This document shows positions 10,056-19,532 of a DNA stretch of 64,000 nt, in pieces. Source of the stretch: Siphonodentalium dalli (lineage: Eukaryota > Mollusca > Scaphopoda > Gadilida > Siphonodentaliidae); NCBI GenBank assembly GCA_032622095.1, contig CP136066.1:3867784-3931783 (forward strand). Direction: 5' to 3'. A model generated the notes under the pieces. The model was not told the origin of the DNA. It saw only the letters and a program-made list of their open reading frames with translations, and ran no database searches. Position 1 is the first letter of the stretch, and each line of letters opens with the position of its first letter. The translations under genes and the position numbers were made by a program.

Positions 10056-10868
10056 CACATTTAACATCTAAAATTAGAAATGAAACACCTTACCCCCATA
10101 GTTTTCCGATGAATGGAAACAAGCCATATTTGTGACTAAATCCTTAACCGCCGCCGCCGCCGCCGCCGCCGCCGTCGCCGCCGCCGCCGCCGGCGGCGCG
10201 GCGTTGACATGCGCATTACGGCCGCCGCCGAAAACGACCAGATTTTAATTGTATTGTTTCAAGTTGCACAGACACAATCATGTGCATATGTTTACTGATT
10301 CAAACTAACTACATCAGAGGAAGCAATTGTCCATTCTGCCTTCAGCTGGATATATAGGACGTACCCACTGAACCTCAACATAATTATTACGCAATTTGGA
10401 AAGAGAAGTAAGATATTTCGATAGATTCACGAGATGTCGATACAAATCCTTATTTATATACTCTCATATTGAATTCACTCATAATTGCATTGACATTTGG
10501 ATAGGTAGGTTGTATTGTAGCCAATGTGATAAATTTGTATCCAGTACAAACAACACTAAGAGACGTTGTGAACGACAGCCTGAACTAGTTAACTAGTCCA
10601 CCACGTTTCCCTTGTTTCTGTTCTATATAAATATAGGTGCATAGAAGAACGCTCGATTTCACTGATTATATAGGAAAATGAAGTATCAATGTGAAGAGTG
10701 CTTAAGTGTCTATGCTTGGCAAGATAGTTTGAAGCGTCATATCAAAGTTAAACACACGCCTTCAGAACAACAACAACAACAACAACAACAGTATCATCAG
10801 CCACAACAACAACAACAACACCAACAACACCAACAACAACAACAACAACAGTATCATCACTGACTAAA
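10056..10868 (+). repeat. Direct partial duplication of the right-arm polyQ module
   Basis: From ACCTTACCCCCATAG to the end of the zinc-finger/polyQ frame this matches 11975-12760 in the same orientation. It has small indels and a longer GCC tract. It ends abruptly at CATCACTGACTAAATCCTTA, where the polyQ frame is cut by TGA and a new (GCC)n joint begins. A hybrid unit thus sits in the centre between the two arms. Confidence 0.75.
10678..10863 (+). pseudogene. C2H2 / polyglutamine protein, truncated third copy (61 aa)
   Basis: The zinc finger and first part of the Gln/His tract are identical in kind to the arm copies. The frame stops at a TGA supplied by the GACTAAATCC joint, so the Ala-Gly-Arg C-terminus is missing. 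The TATATAAA promoter motif (10625-10632) is retained, so the short form could still be expressed. Confidence 0.6.
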
Positions 10869-10952
10869 TCCTTAACCGCCGCCGCCAATTTCTTTGCAAG
10901 CCATAGGATTATGTAGTTGCCGCCGCCGCCGCCGCCGGCGGCGCAGCGTTGA
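10869..10952. repeat. (GCC)n hinge region in the centre
   Basis: GACTAAATCCTTAACCGCC is followed by unique sequence with GCAAGCCATAGGATTATG and then a long (GCC)n tract that runs to the right arm. Several element modules are joined at such triplet tracts. Confidence 0.6.
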
Positions 10953-11281
10953 CATGCGCATTACAGCCGCCGCCGCCGCCGCCGCCGCCGCGGGCGGCTG
11001 GTCGACTCGTGGATCCATGTTCCTGCAACAACGCAAATGTCGACTCCACTGTATGCAGGAAATGTGACGCCACGTGTGGAACAGCAACAGATACCAGCAA
11101 ATAAATTTTCATTCAATAGTTGAATGTGTTAACGACCGGCTAAATTTTCAACGTGTCATAAACTATCCATGCAGAATTAAACGCACAAAGAACCGAGAAG
11201 TAATTAGTGAAGAGCAAACAAAAACATTCCGATCTGTGTACACCAAACGACTTGTTGTGGGTGAATACAACACAATTCCTT

Positions 11282-11896
11282 ATGGATGGAATTGATGTGT
11301 TACCAGCAGAGATGCTTTTGAAAATTTATAATAATTTGATCGAAATGTCAAAAATGGATCAAGAAATCAAACAAGAACTTAAGCAAGCTTGGTTTTTGAG
11401 GGAAAGTAGAATTATAATGGAGACTTTGCTAAACGGACATTTCTCTGAGGGACAGAGTCGACTGAGATGTTTGATTGAGAGATCAGAATTTGAAACTGAT
11501 TTCTTAATGGATATATTGGATCAAATGTTTTCAGATTATTGGATATTTCATGGTGTTCCTAAAAACGAAATAAACGCAATTCGTGAATTAGTTGGAAATA
11601 ATTTTACTCGCTTTGCTGAATATCAAGACAGGATTCTCAATGAAAAAACTTTGAAATTCGAAGAGGTGACGAGAATATATGGATACATTATTCTCCGAGA
11701 ACCATGTACAATTTTCACTGTTGAAAAGTTATTTGAAGAAAAAGTGTCTTTGGATTATATTGTAAAAAACACTAGACCTGTTTCAGATTTAGATTATGAA
11801 CTCGTATGGACATTTGGAATAGTATGGAGTTATGGTGATTCTTCATTAAAAATAAAAAAGGTTGATTCCTGTGATGACAATTCGGACTGTGAATAG
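11282..11896 (+). CDS. Unrecognised protein of palindromic element, right-arm copy (204 aa)
   Basis: The coding sequence is the same as that at 9007-9630. It opens at the ATG of MDGIDVLPAEMLLKIYNNLI and ends in a shorter acidic tail (DDNSDCE). The preceding frame (11074-11295, opening at a GTG and covering WNSNRYQQINFHSIVECVND) ends at a TGA 11 bases after this ATG. That overlap is conserved in both arms, though the arms may simply be copies. A polyadenylation-type AATAAA-like AATAAAT lies just downstream (11902-11910). I do not recognise the family. A weak F-box-like start (residues 5-19) is the only hint. Confidence 0.6.
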   Translation: MDGIDVLPAEMLLKIYNNLIEMSKMDQEIKQELKQAWFLRESRIIMETLLNGHFSEGQSRLRCLIERSEFETDFLMDILDQMFSDYWIFHGVPKNEINAIRELVGNNFTRFAEYQDRILNEKTLKFEEVTRIYGYIILREPCTIFTVEKLFEEKVSLDYIVKNTRPVSDLDYELVWTFGIVWSYGDSSLKIKKVDSCDDNSDCE

Positions 11897-12510
11897 TTAA
11901 TATAATAAATTGTACTATGTACTACTTGTCATGTTATTTTTCTCTTTTTTCCCTCGCTCACTTGCTTTTTTCAGTGGCGCTCACCACCGTACCCCCATAG
12001 CTTTCCGATGAATGGAAACAAGCCATATTTGTGACTAAATCCTTAACCGCCGCCGCCACCGCCGGCGCCGCCGCCGGCGGCGCGGCGTTGACATGCGCAT
12101 TACGGCCGCCGCCGAAAACGACCAGATTTTAATTGTATTGTTTCAAGTTGCACAGACACAATCATGTGCATATGTTTACTGATTCAAACTAACTGTACAT
12201 CAGAGGAAGCAATTGTCCATTCTGCCTTCAGCTGGATATATAGGACGTACCCACTGAACCTCAACATAATTATTACGCAATTTGGAAAGAGAAGTAAGAT
12301 ATTTCGATAGATTCACGAGATGTCGATACAAATGCTTATATATATATACTCTCATTTTGAATTCACTCATAATTGCATTGACATTTGGATAGGTAGGTTG
12401 TATTGTAGCCAATGTGATAAATTTGTATCCAGTACAAACAACACTAAGAGACGTTGTGAACGACAGCCTGAACTAGTTAACTAGTCCACCACGTTTCCCT
12501 TGTTTCTGTT

Positions 12511-12520
12511 CTATATAAAT
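12511..12520 (+). promoter_or_regulatory. TATA box of right-arm zinc-finger/polyQ gene
   Basis: CTATATAAAT lies 46 bases upstream of the ATG at 12566. A start site about 30 bases downstream would leave a leader of under 20 bases. The same box and spacing occur in the other two copies (8365-8374 minus, 10623-10632 plus). Confidence 0.55.
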
Positions 12521-12565
12521 ATAGGTGCATAGAAGAACGCTCGATTTCACTGATTATATAGGAAA

Positions 12566-12973
12566 ATGAAGTATCAATGTGAAGAGTGTTTAAGTGTCTA
12601 TGCTTGGCAAGATAGTTTGAAGCGTCATATCAAAGTTAAACACACGCCTTCAGAACAACAACAACAGTATCATCAGCCACAACAACAACAACAACAACAA
12701 CAACACCAACAACACCAACAACAACAACAACAACAACAGTATCATCAGCCACAACAACAACAACAACACCACCAACAACAACAGTATCATCAGCCACAAC
12801 AACAACAACAACACCAACAACAACAACAACAACACCAACAACAACACCACCACCACCAACAACAACAACAACAACAACACCAACAACAACACCACCACCA
12901 CCACCAACAACAACAACAGGCGGCGGCGGCTGGTCGACTCGCATATATAAGAGAATGCATTGGCACAGGATAA
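12566..12973 (+). CDS. C2H2 zinc-finger / polyglutamine protein, right-arm copy (135 aa)
   Basis: One C2H2 finger is at residues 5-26 (Cys5, Cys8, His21, His26), followed by a short HTPSE linker and then about 90 residues of Gln, His and occasional Tyr-His-Gln-Pro. It ends AAAAGRLAYIRECIGTG. The tract uses CAA and CAC codons almost exclusively, so it behaves as a CAA microsatellite, and its length differs between arms. The final codons span the 37-bp GTCGACTCGCATATATAAGA sequence, which itself holds a TATA-like box. The gene could be a targeting or regulatory factor of the element; that role is inferred only from the finger. Confidence 0.7.
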   Translation: MKYQCEECLSVYAWQDSLKRHIKVKHTPSEQQQQYHQPQQQQQQQQHQQHQQQQQQQQYHQPQQQQQHHQQQQYHQPQQQQQHQQQQQQHQQQHHHHQQQQQQQHQQQHHHHHQQQQQAAAAGRLAYIRECIGTG

Positions 12974-13045
12974 ACAAATCCCGACTTCTGACTGGATTTG
13001 ATTTAGCGGGTAACATTTATGACTAAATCCTGAATTTTGTTTAAT

Positions 13046-13345
13046 TTTTTAAGTTTTTTGAAATTTTTGAAATTTGTGAAATTTGTGAAGTTTTTGAAGT
13101 TTTTGAAGTTTTTCGAAATTTTTGAAATTTTGTAAGTTTTTGAAATTTTTGAACTTTTTGAAATTTTTGAACTTTTTGAAATTTTTGAACTTTTTGAACA
13201 TTTTGAACTTTTTGAACTTTTTGGAAGTTTTCAATGCGAGTGTCACTTTAACATTATCCCACAGTGTGCGCCATGTGTTACTTTAACATTCATCCATAGT
13301 GAGTGTCACTTTAATAATCATCCCCAGTGAGAGCCTAGTATCCCT
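13046..13345. repeat. Right-arm tandem repeats (mirror of 7545-7850)
   Basis: The 9-10-base minisatellite (CTTTTTGAA) and the TTAAAGTGACACTC units occur here in reverse-complement order, near-identical to the left arm. Confidence 0.75.
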
Positions 13346-13570
13346 TTAATATTCAAGACTGAAGCTACCCCACCGAGATCATCACGTGATATACATGTAG
13401 ATAATATATCATTCATATGGAGAAGTCTGGATATAACCAGCGGGTCATGTCCGGACATGTCCAACCAATACAAATAGACCGACGCGTGGGCGGACTGCAG
13501 AGGAATAGGTCATGTACTTCGAATAGAGTTATCGTTCCTGAAATGGCACCAAACAGGGGCCTTATCATCA

Positions 13571-14827
13571 GATGATTTGTCACTGCTTTGCAAGTGATCA
13601 GTGCCTTGGTGGAACGAAAGCCTAAAAGGTGTGCCAAGTCATTCAGACAGGCGTCCCACATCAGTTTGAAGTATGTGCGCAACATGTGAATTTCTATGTG
13701 GCCTAAACCAGCAACATGTAGAAGATTCCCGAGTGTTCGACATTTATTCAAGTCTGGCAGTCCGACTTCTTTAGAGTGGTCAGTGGACATGTGTGTTTGA
13801 AATTGTTTCTCACCTGTGATGTTGGCGTGGCACTGATCACACACGAACCGGTTTCCGACCATCCTCGTACCGTATACGTACGGGACACCACCCCCACCGA
13901 CGATGGTCCACTCTCTGTCGCTCAGAGTTCTCTTTTGCAACTCCAGAAGAACTGATGCAATCGTTTCGTACGAATTGGGGTTAACCATCGTGTGTGTAGA
14001 GGTTTCTGTCTGGTCACCTGCTGTTATGAATCCATATGGATCATTTGTTGTTTTAGAAAGTTGTCATTGTCTATATGGTCCGATATTATGTTATCCGTCG
14101 TCCTCTGTTCACTAGCTATTCTCACGTCTTGCATGTAGGTGTTTAATTCAGTGCGTACAGAATCGACTGCATGTGAGGTCGCAGGTGGCAGTGTTGGTAT
14201 TATGTCGAACTTCTTAGGATTGAACCACAGCCGGGGTGACATTGATGGATCGTTTTGAAGATGGCTGTCCTTCTGTGGTGTGAAATGGACGATGGTGGTT
14301 GATGCACTGAGTTCTGGTTTGGCATCTGCTACAACTCTCCACCTCTTGGATAGTACCTGGTTGTTATCGAAAAATGTTATAATGTCAACAGATGGAGGAC
14401 AAATAAGTGGTTTTATGGTGAAATTGCCATACCATTTCGTCAGAGAATTATAACTCCCGGAAGGACCAAGTGATGAGTTTAGGTTTACGATTGTCTTGCT
14501 CCCAGTAACAAAATAAGACATCATATTGCAGGCGAATGCGAGGTGGCCATTATAGTTCAAGTTCCTCGTGTGAAGTAAATATTCGATTGTCAGAATGAGG
14601 CTGCTTAGTTTTTTCGGTGGTATAGATGTAGATTCGCCGATGTTGGCAGCTGCTGTTAGAAAACTCACAACGACAGGATTTATAGAGTTGAGAAGGCTTG
14701 ATGTAGGTATCGATGGGGGTCCATTTAAATCCTGGGATGTCTCCAGTGTCGAGTTGAAAAGGTAATCCTGAACGTATTGCCCCAACGCTGTGGCTATCTG
14801 TTGAAGTTCCTGGAATGTAATTTGCAC
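13571..14827 (-). pseudogene. DUF6589-like gene, exon right of the insertion (frameshifted)
   Basis: Reading down from 14827 it encodes a helix-rich region (FQELQQIATALGQYVQDYLF), then WYGNFTIKPLICPPSVDIIT and WRVVADAKPELSAS. After a one-base frame change near 14050 it encodes DPYGFITAGDQTETST and VGGGGVPYVYGTRMVGNRFV. A C2H2-like element follows (CDQC, HMSTDH). Then come the family's strongest block, VAGLGHIEIHMLRTYFKLMW, DLAHLLGFRSTKAL and AVTNH. At 13571 it stops at the insertion, and HHKSW resumes at 7322. The zinc finger followed by GLGH-x-E-x-x-M and LGF is what I associate with DUF6589-type proteins. The frameshift and the insertion mean it is inactive. Confidence 0.65.
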
Positions 14828-15349
14828 ATGTCGTCATGTGTTGGTTTGTGAATATGTTGCTGTCACAGCCTCTAATGGACATTGCCCGTCCTGATGGTGA
14901 GGATAGCCAATCCCACAAATGTATAAGTTAACCAAGGAATAAGGCTGTGCTACATATGTGAACTATTGGCTCCAAATAAGCAATTGACAATTTCAAACAT
15001 ATACAGTCATGTTTCCTTCTCTTTGCGTGATTTGAGATCTGAACCACTGATACAGCTTCACAATTGCTGTGTTGTGCTTTGTATCTCACCAATTTGTTTC
15101 AGTCAAGTTAAATATGTGTGTCGCAAGTTTGTTTATGTCTCCACAATGCATGTCCGATATTTGGTATTTTAGGACAACCAGACACCGGTGTCCCCATGCT
15201 TTCTACATGCAATGTAGGTTTCATGCCCATACTATCCATAGATACGACATTTGGAATGTTTTCATCATCGTGATTCCTACATATTTTCTTAACGGCAATT
15301 ATAGTATATTATCGTGCGTGCATCAATGTTTTCAAATATTTATTATATT

Positions 15350-15561
15350 ATGCGCACCACTTTCCCATATTTATGAGCCAAAATATCTGCTGCAATTGTC
15401 TTCGCGTGACCTATAGTTTCTGATGTCGCAGATGCTGACGTATGTGGCGCCTCTTCATCTGGACCCTTATGTTTCGAATAGCAGGTAACACATAGATAGC
15501 CCCTCTGCTTTGCCCAGCCTGGCAGCTCTCCGCCCCGTATCATGGCGTCTATTATCGAAGC
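15350..15561 (-). pseudogene. DUF6589-like gene, second exon candidate
   Basis: After an acceptor (ATCACAAG) at 15562-15563 the frame reads ASIIDAMIRGGELPGWAKQR and GYLCVTCYSKHKG, then Ser/Thr/Glu-rich sequence. The CVTC...KHKG cluster looks like half of a zinc-binding module. It is in phase with the preceding exon (15966-16109), which supplies CACTKH. The donor at the 3' end could not be placed. Confidence 0.45.
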
Positions 15562-15965
15562 CTTGTGATGTTTTATGACGTTGCCAAATCAGAATTGTTA
15601 GTATCAGTTACATAAAGACTTACATTACAATGTTATCTCCCAGCGATGACATAATCATATTTATATCAAAATATTATAGTTGGAGGGATTTTGCACGAAC
15701 AATCTGCAGTATTTCTCTTTGAACATTGCCCATATGTTTCTTCTATTCCTCATGAATAAACACAATCCAGATTAATATTTCGATGTTGTTATATGTGGGC
15801 ACATTTATTAGTTATCCATACATTACCAATATAAAATGTCATCCTTGGTTGCATTTCTACTATTGCCAAAGCAATTTGTTCACCTAAACAATTTATTTGT
15901 GTCTCATTGTTATGAGTTTGTTCATCCGGTACTCATGTATATGGTTCGTGAATGTTATATCTTGC

Positions 15966-16109
15966 CTTGAAGCTTTTCCTCCATGCAACTTTATCTAGTC
16001 TGATGTCGCCAGGTTCTAGGTCCCTTGTATATTGATTGTGTTTCGTACAGGCACAGTTGTGCTCACCGTCTCTCTTCCTTTTCTTCGCCGTTACGGTATC
16101 CTCTGACAT
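15966..16109 (-). pseudogene. DUF6589-like gene, first exon candidate
   Basis: The ATG at 16109 opens 48 codons that include a nuclear-localisation-like KKRKR and the zinc-ligand pair CACTKH. The exon ends at TTCAAG/GCAAGA, the consensus for the rare GC-AG intron class, in phase with the exon at 15561. Without splicing the frame stops at 15933 (58 aa). It lies about 840 bases inside the right inverted repeat, as expected for the first exon of the element's minus-strand gene. Confidence 0.45.
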
Positions 16110-16946
16110 TGTCTGTCAACTGTAATAATGAAACATATCGATTGCATACGTCGTATGTGGAAATATAATCATTATTACTTATATTAATCTTGTCTCTTTA
16201 AAGACTCAACAGTCATCGCTTGTCTTGTTTTTTCATGAAATCGTTGTTAAGTAGTTATCAGTGGTTTATTTAAGTTTATTTCAATTTCCTTTACGTAATG
16301 TATGTTGTGTGTATAAGGAATATTGTCCAATGAATGAAAACTATTCACTATGAAGACTTTTCGTACTGTTATCGATGTCATTGACAAATATATATTATGT
16401 ATGTTCATACCCCTGCATAATATCGTGTCAGAAAAGTTATTAATATAGTCAGTTTTAAGCAATTGGCGATGGCGTTTATATCACTTTCCATAATATCAAT
16501 GTAATTTGCCGTACAATTGGTTTAGATTCTTAAAACTCACCTTCAAATATAGCTTTTTATAGGACTATCCGAAAACCATATCGCATAACGAATCGGCTTT
16601 CCGTAGTTTTTTCAACGAACGATGTATGTGTTTATAAAAAAAGATTAAATATTTATTTATCGGGGAACTGATTGGCTAATGCACTTATTACATCAAAGGG
16701 GGATATTCCATACAGATATGCGTGCAAAAACTGTTCACGGTTCTCCAAGTTGTCTTCAAAATAATTGATTTAGTAAGTATACTTACCAAAAATATCGTTA
16801 AATAACTTCTTTTCCGCAGAGCCTTGCAAATCGTTACTTCTTCGAAGCGGTACCGATCGGTGTCCAATCATGCGCAGAAGAGTTTGTGGTTGCAACAGTT
16901 TTCGGAGTTACCTAATTCCGACGCAAACAAACAATATACGGTTGTG
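16110..16946. other. AT-rich 5' region of minus-strand gene
   Basis: No exon or repeat is recognised. The region would contain the promoter of the DUF6589-like gene if the model is right. Small open frames here have no motif. Confidence 0.4.
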
Positions 16947-17008
16947 TGATAGGCAAATGTAGCTACCATAGCTATATATGGCTATTGTAGCTATATCTGG
17001 GAATTGCT
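16947..17008 (-). repeat. Candidate terminal inverted repeat, right copy
   Basis: This is the reverse complement of 1877-1938, ending CTATATCTGGGAATTGC. The match covers about 62 bases with around three differences. With the left copy it brackets 15.1 kb, or about 8.9 kb without the nested palindromic element. Confidence 0.55.
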
Positions 17009-17543
17009 TCGATGTCAACCTATAGTGACAATAATAACAACAACAACAACTCAACGAGTTTTAGAATGTTGAAAATGCAGTCGACAGTGTTCAGAATCTG
17101 ATTCAGTGATTGTTTCAAAGCACATGCATGTACATTTACAATAAAGGATATACATGTACATGTACTGTGTGCACGAGTGTAATTCACAAGAGCTTCATGT
17201 CAACAACACCGTAAACAATGAACTCCGCGTCTCATACGAAATCACGAAAGATGCTTCGAACTCCCGCAAACAATAAACACAGAAGAATACAAACATTCAG
17301 TCAGATGCTCGTAGCTTGTTTATATATAACCATGTGTATATGAAAAATATAACCGAACAGAAAAACCAGCGTTCTTTTGGCTGTGTAATTAGCTATGGTT
17401 TATGTGCTTGTGGTTGACCGTATATAACCTGGTACCGTGTTATTGCTCGAGTGGTAGTTATGCACGGCTTGTGTTGTTAACATTATAATGGCCTTAGCGG
17501 TTTTTATGTCTTGTCGTGTGTGGTCAGTTTTAATGTTTGAACA

Positions 17544-19427
17544 ATGTCGGGAATAGACGCACTTTTTATACTAGACTTTACACAGCAGGAGCGTGAGGAA
17601 AGAGCACGTCATGTGGGTTTAAGGGTATTTAGAGATCGAACCAATCCATTGGAACATTTCGATGACGAAGAGTTCCTGCAGAGATACCGACTGTCGAAGG
17701 AAGTAACGCTCGAATTGCTTGGACTTATAGTCCCTGATATAGAAAATACAACGGAAAGAAATCATGCCGTCCCTGCTGTCTTAAAGTTGTGCGCTGCACT
17801 GCGTTTTTATGCAACTGGCTGTTTTCAAACAGTTGCCGGAGATTTGCATGGCATGTCACAACCCGCCATTAGCAGAATGACTTCTGTGGTTACGGAGGCG
17901 ATTTGCATGAACAAGGGACAGTTTATTAAGATGCCAAGTGGAGAGGAAATCAACACAATTAAAGATGGATTTTTTGAACATGCCGGGATGCCAGGCGTCA
18001 TTGGTTGTATAGATTGTACACACGTCCCGGTATTAAACCCGGGTGGTCCTCATGCACAGCGTTTCATCAACCGGAAAGGATGGTTCAGTTTAAACTGTCA
18101 GATAATTTGCGATCATCAGTTGAAATTTCGCAATGTAGTTGCCAGGTGGTATGGCTCAGCACATGACTCGCGCGTATTTGCCGAATCAAGAATAATGACG
18201 AGGTTTGAAGCTGGTGAATTCGATGGAGTGCTAATTGGTGACTCGGGGTACGAGAATAAGAGGTATTTATTGACCCCAGTAAGGACTCCAGCAACTGCAG
18301 CTGAGAGAAATTATAACAAGGCACACATGGCTGCCAGAAACATTGTTGAGAGGAGCTTTGGTATGTACAAACGGAGGTTTCCTTCTGTATCTTTCGGGAA
18401 CCGGCTTCGTCTAAGAGTGAGTACCAAACTAATCTGAATGACATGCTCTGATTTAGGGGGACAACTGTAGGTTAGTTCGGAGTTCATGTATGTGGGTAGA
18501 GGCTAATTATTGATGAAGGGGTGCCGGCTTGGAATTTACAACTGCAGACACGTGAACCCCAAAATTCCAATTACATGTGGGGAAATGAATTTGATTCCCT
18601 TGGGTTGAATTTTTCAAACCGTTCACCATCAAAGTACCAACTGTTGGAAAATTTTCGATTAACATCCCGTAATGGTAGAAAACTTTCCAGCTGACACTCA
18701 GGACAAAACAAGTAAGACAAAATCGAAAATTATTATACTTTTGGTCTGAAAACATTTGGCTAACAGACAAATTGCATACTATTTCGGTCTGAAAATTTAA
18801 CTAATGACTGTACCGGACATGTCTTTATCCCCCCCCGAACCCATCTCCCCTCTCTCCACGTCGCTGTTGAGTATCAATTATAATAGCTGAACAGAATGTA
18901 GCTACATGTATGTTCAAACAATATATACAAATCACTTCCAATTGATACATACCCCTTGAATAATTAAATGGTGTGTGACCTAGTGAACACGAACACATTA
19001 TCACATGCATACGTATACATGTATGCGACATTTCTGAACACAAATCCATATTTAAATTCAAAATAATATTTGGCTTGTTGATGTTATCTTCTTAATTCAG
19101 AGCTATTGCTTCATCGGCCGCTATGCGACATTCTGTACTAAGTTAACAAATTAACAAAATTGCCTTTAGGGTACGTGCACTACACAATGCGATTTTCCCA
19201 TTTCCAAATGACCAATAACCTCTTTTTGTCTTCAGTTGGACAGGTGTATGGATACAATAATTGCAACTTGCTGCTTACACAACTTGAAAATTACCACACA
19301 TGATCCAGAACCAGACGACAATGTTGATCCGATAGAAGGCGATGTAGCCGAGGGCCGAACGCTGCCAGATGATCCAGATGCCGTCATATTTCGCGACCAG
19401 TACATTCGACAAGCATTTGAGACATGA
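17544..19427 (+). CDS. Harbinger DDE nuclease (HARBI1-like), two exons
   Basis: Exon 1 is 17544-18416, ending AGA/GTGAGT. Exon 2 is 19236-19427, after a CTTTTTGTCTTCAG acceptor. Together they encode 354 residues, close to the usual size of HARBI1 (about 350). The catalytic triad is visible: Asp in GCIDCTHVPV, Asp in GVLIGDSGY and Glu in ARNIVERSFGMYKRRFP. The N-terminal half has the helix-turn-helix-like segment AVPAVLKLCAALRFYATGCF and MSQPAISRM. The C-terminal exon has the conserved IIATCCLHNL. No stops or frameshifts are seen, so the enzyme could be active. It would cut and paste DNA in the nucleus together with the Myb-like partner at 19533-21632. A domesticated host gene is possible, but the partner beside it argues for a transposon. 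Confidence 0.85.
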
Positions 19428-19532
19428 GTAAATTACAACAATTGTCTTAAATGTATAGTAATAAGAATGCACCATTATTACGAGAAAAAATTATATTCAA
19501 ATACAGTATTAAAATAAATTTATTGTTAAATT

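Larger units (their letters stand above)
7323..13570. mobile_element. Giant palindromic (foldback-type) element, 6248 bp, with two genes per arm
   Basis: Arms at about 7323-9955 and 10953-13570 are near-identical reverse complements. They differ mainly in repeat-tract lengths. They enclose a 1-kb centre. The ends read TGATGATAAGGCCCC and GGGGCCTTATCATCA, with a 6-bp GATGAT duplication outside. Each arm contains, from the tip inward: a degenerate tandem repeat, a 9-10-base TTCAAAAAG minisatellite, a zinc-finger/polyQ gene, a GC-rich module and an unrecognised gene of about 205 codons. No transposase, integrase or polymerase signature is visible, so the element looks non-autonomous or of an undescribed type. 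Near-identity of the arms implies recent insertion, arm conversion or strong constraint. A two-step duplication within a host locus is less likely, because the insertion joint is clean. Confidence 0.8.

Noticed and set aside
9901-11030. Cloning-vector or adapter contamination (GTCGAC and GGATCC sites)
   Set aside because: The sites lie inside repeated genomic modules that also occur in MITEs at 39 and 47 kb with flanking divergence.
7323-13570. Polinton/Maverick or herpesvirus-like element
   Set aside because: The 6-bp duplication and long inverted repeats are suggestive, but no polymerase, integrase, ATPase, protease or capsid signature is visible.
18085-18444. Minus-strand frame of 119 codons in the nuclease exon
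   Set aside because: It is antisense to a well-supported DDE nuclease exon.
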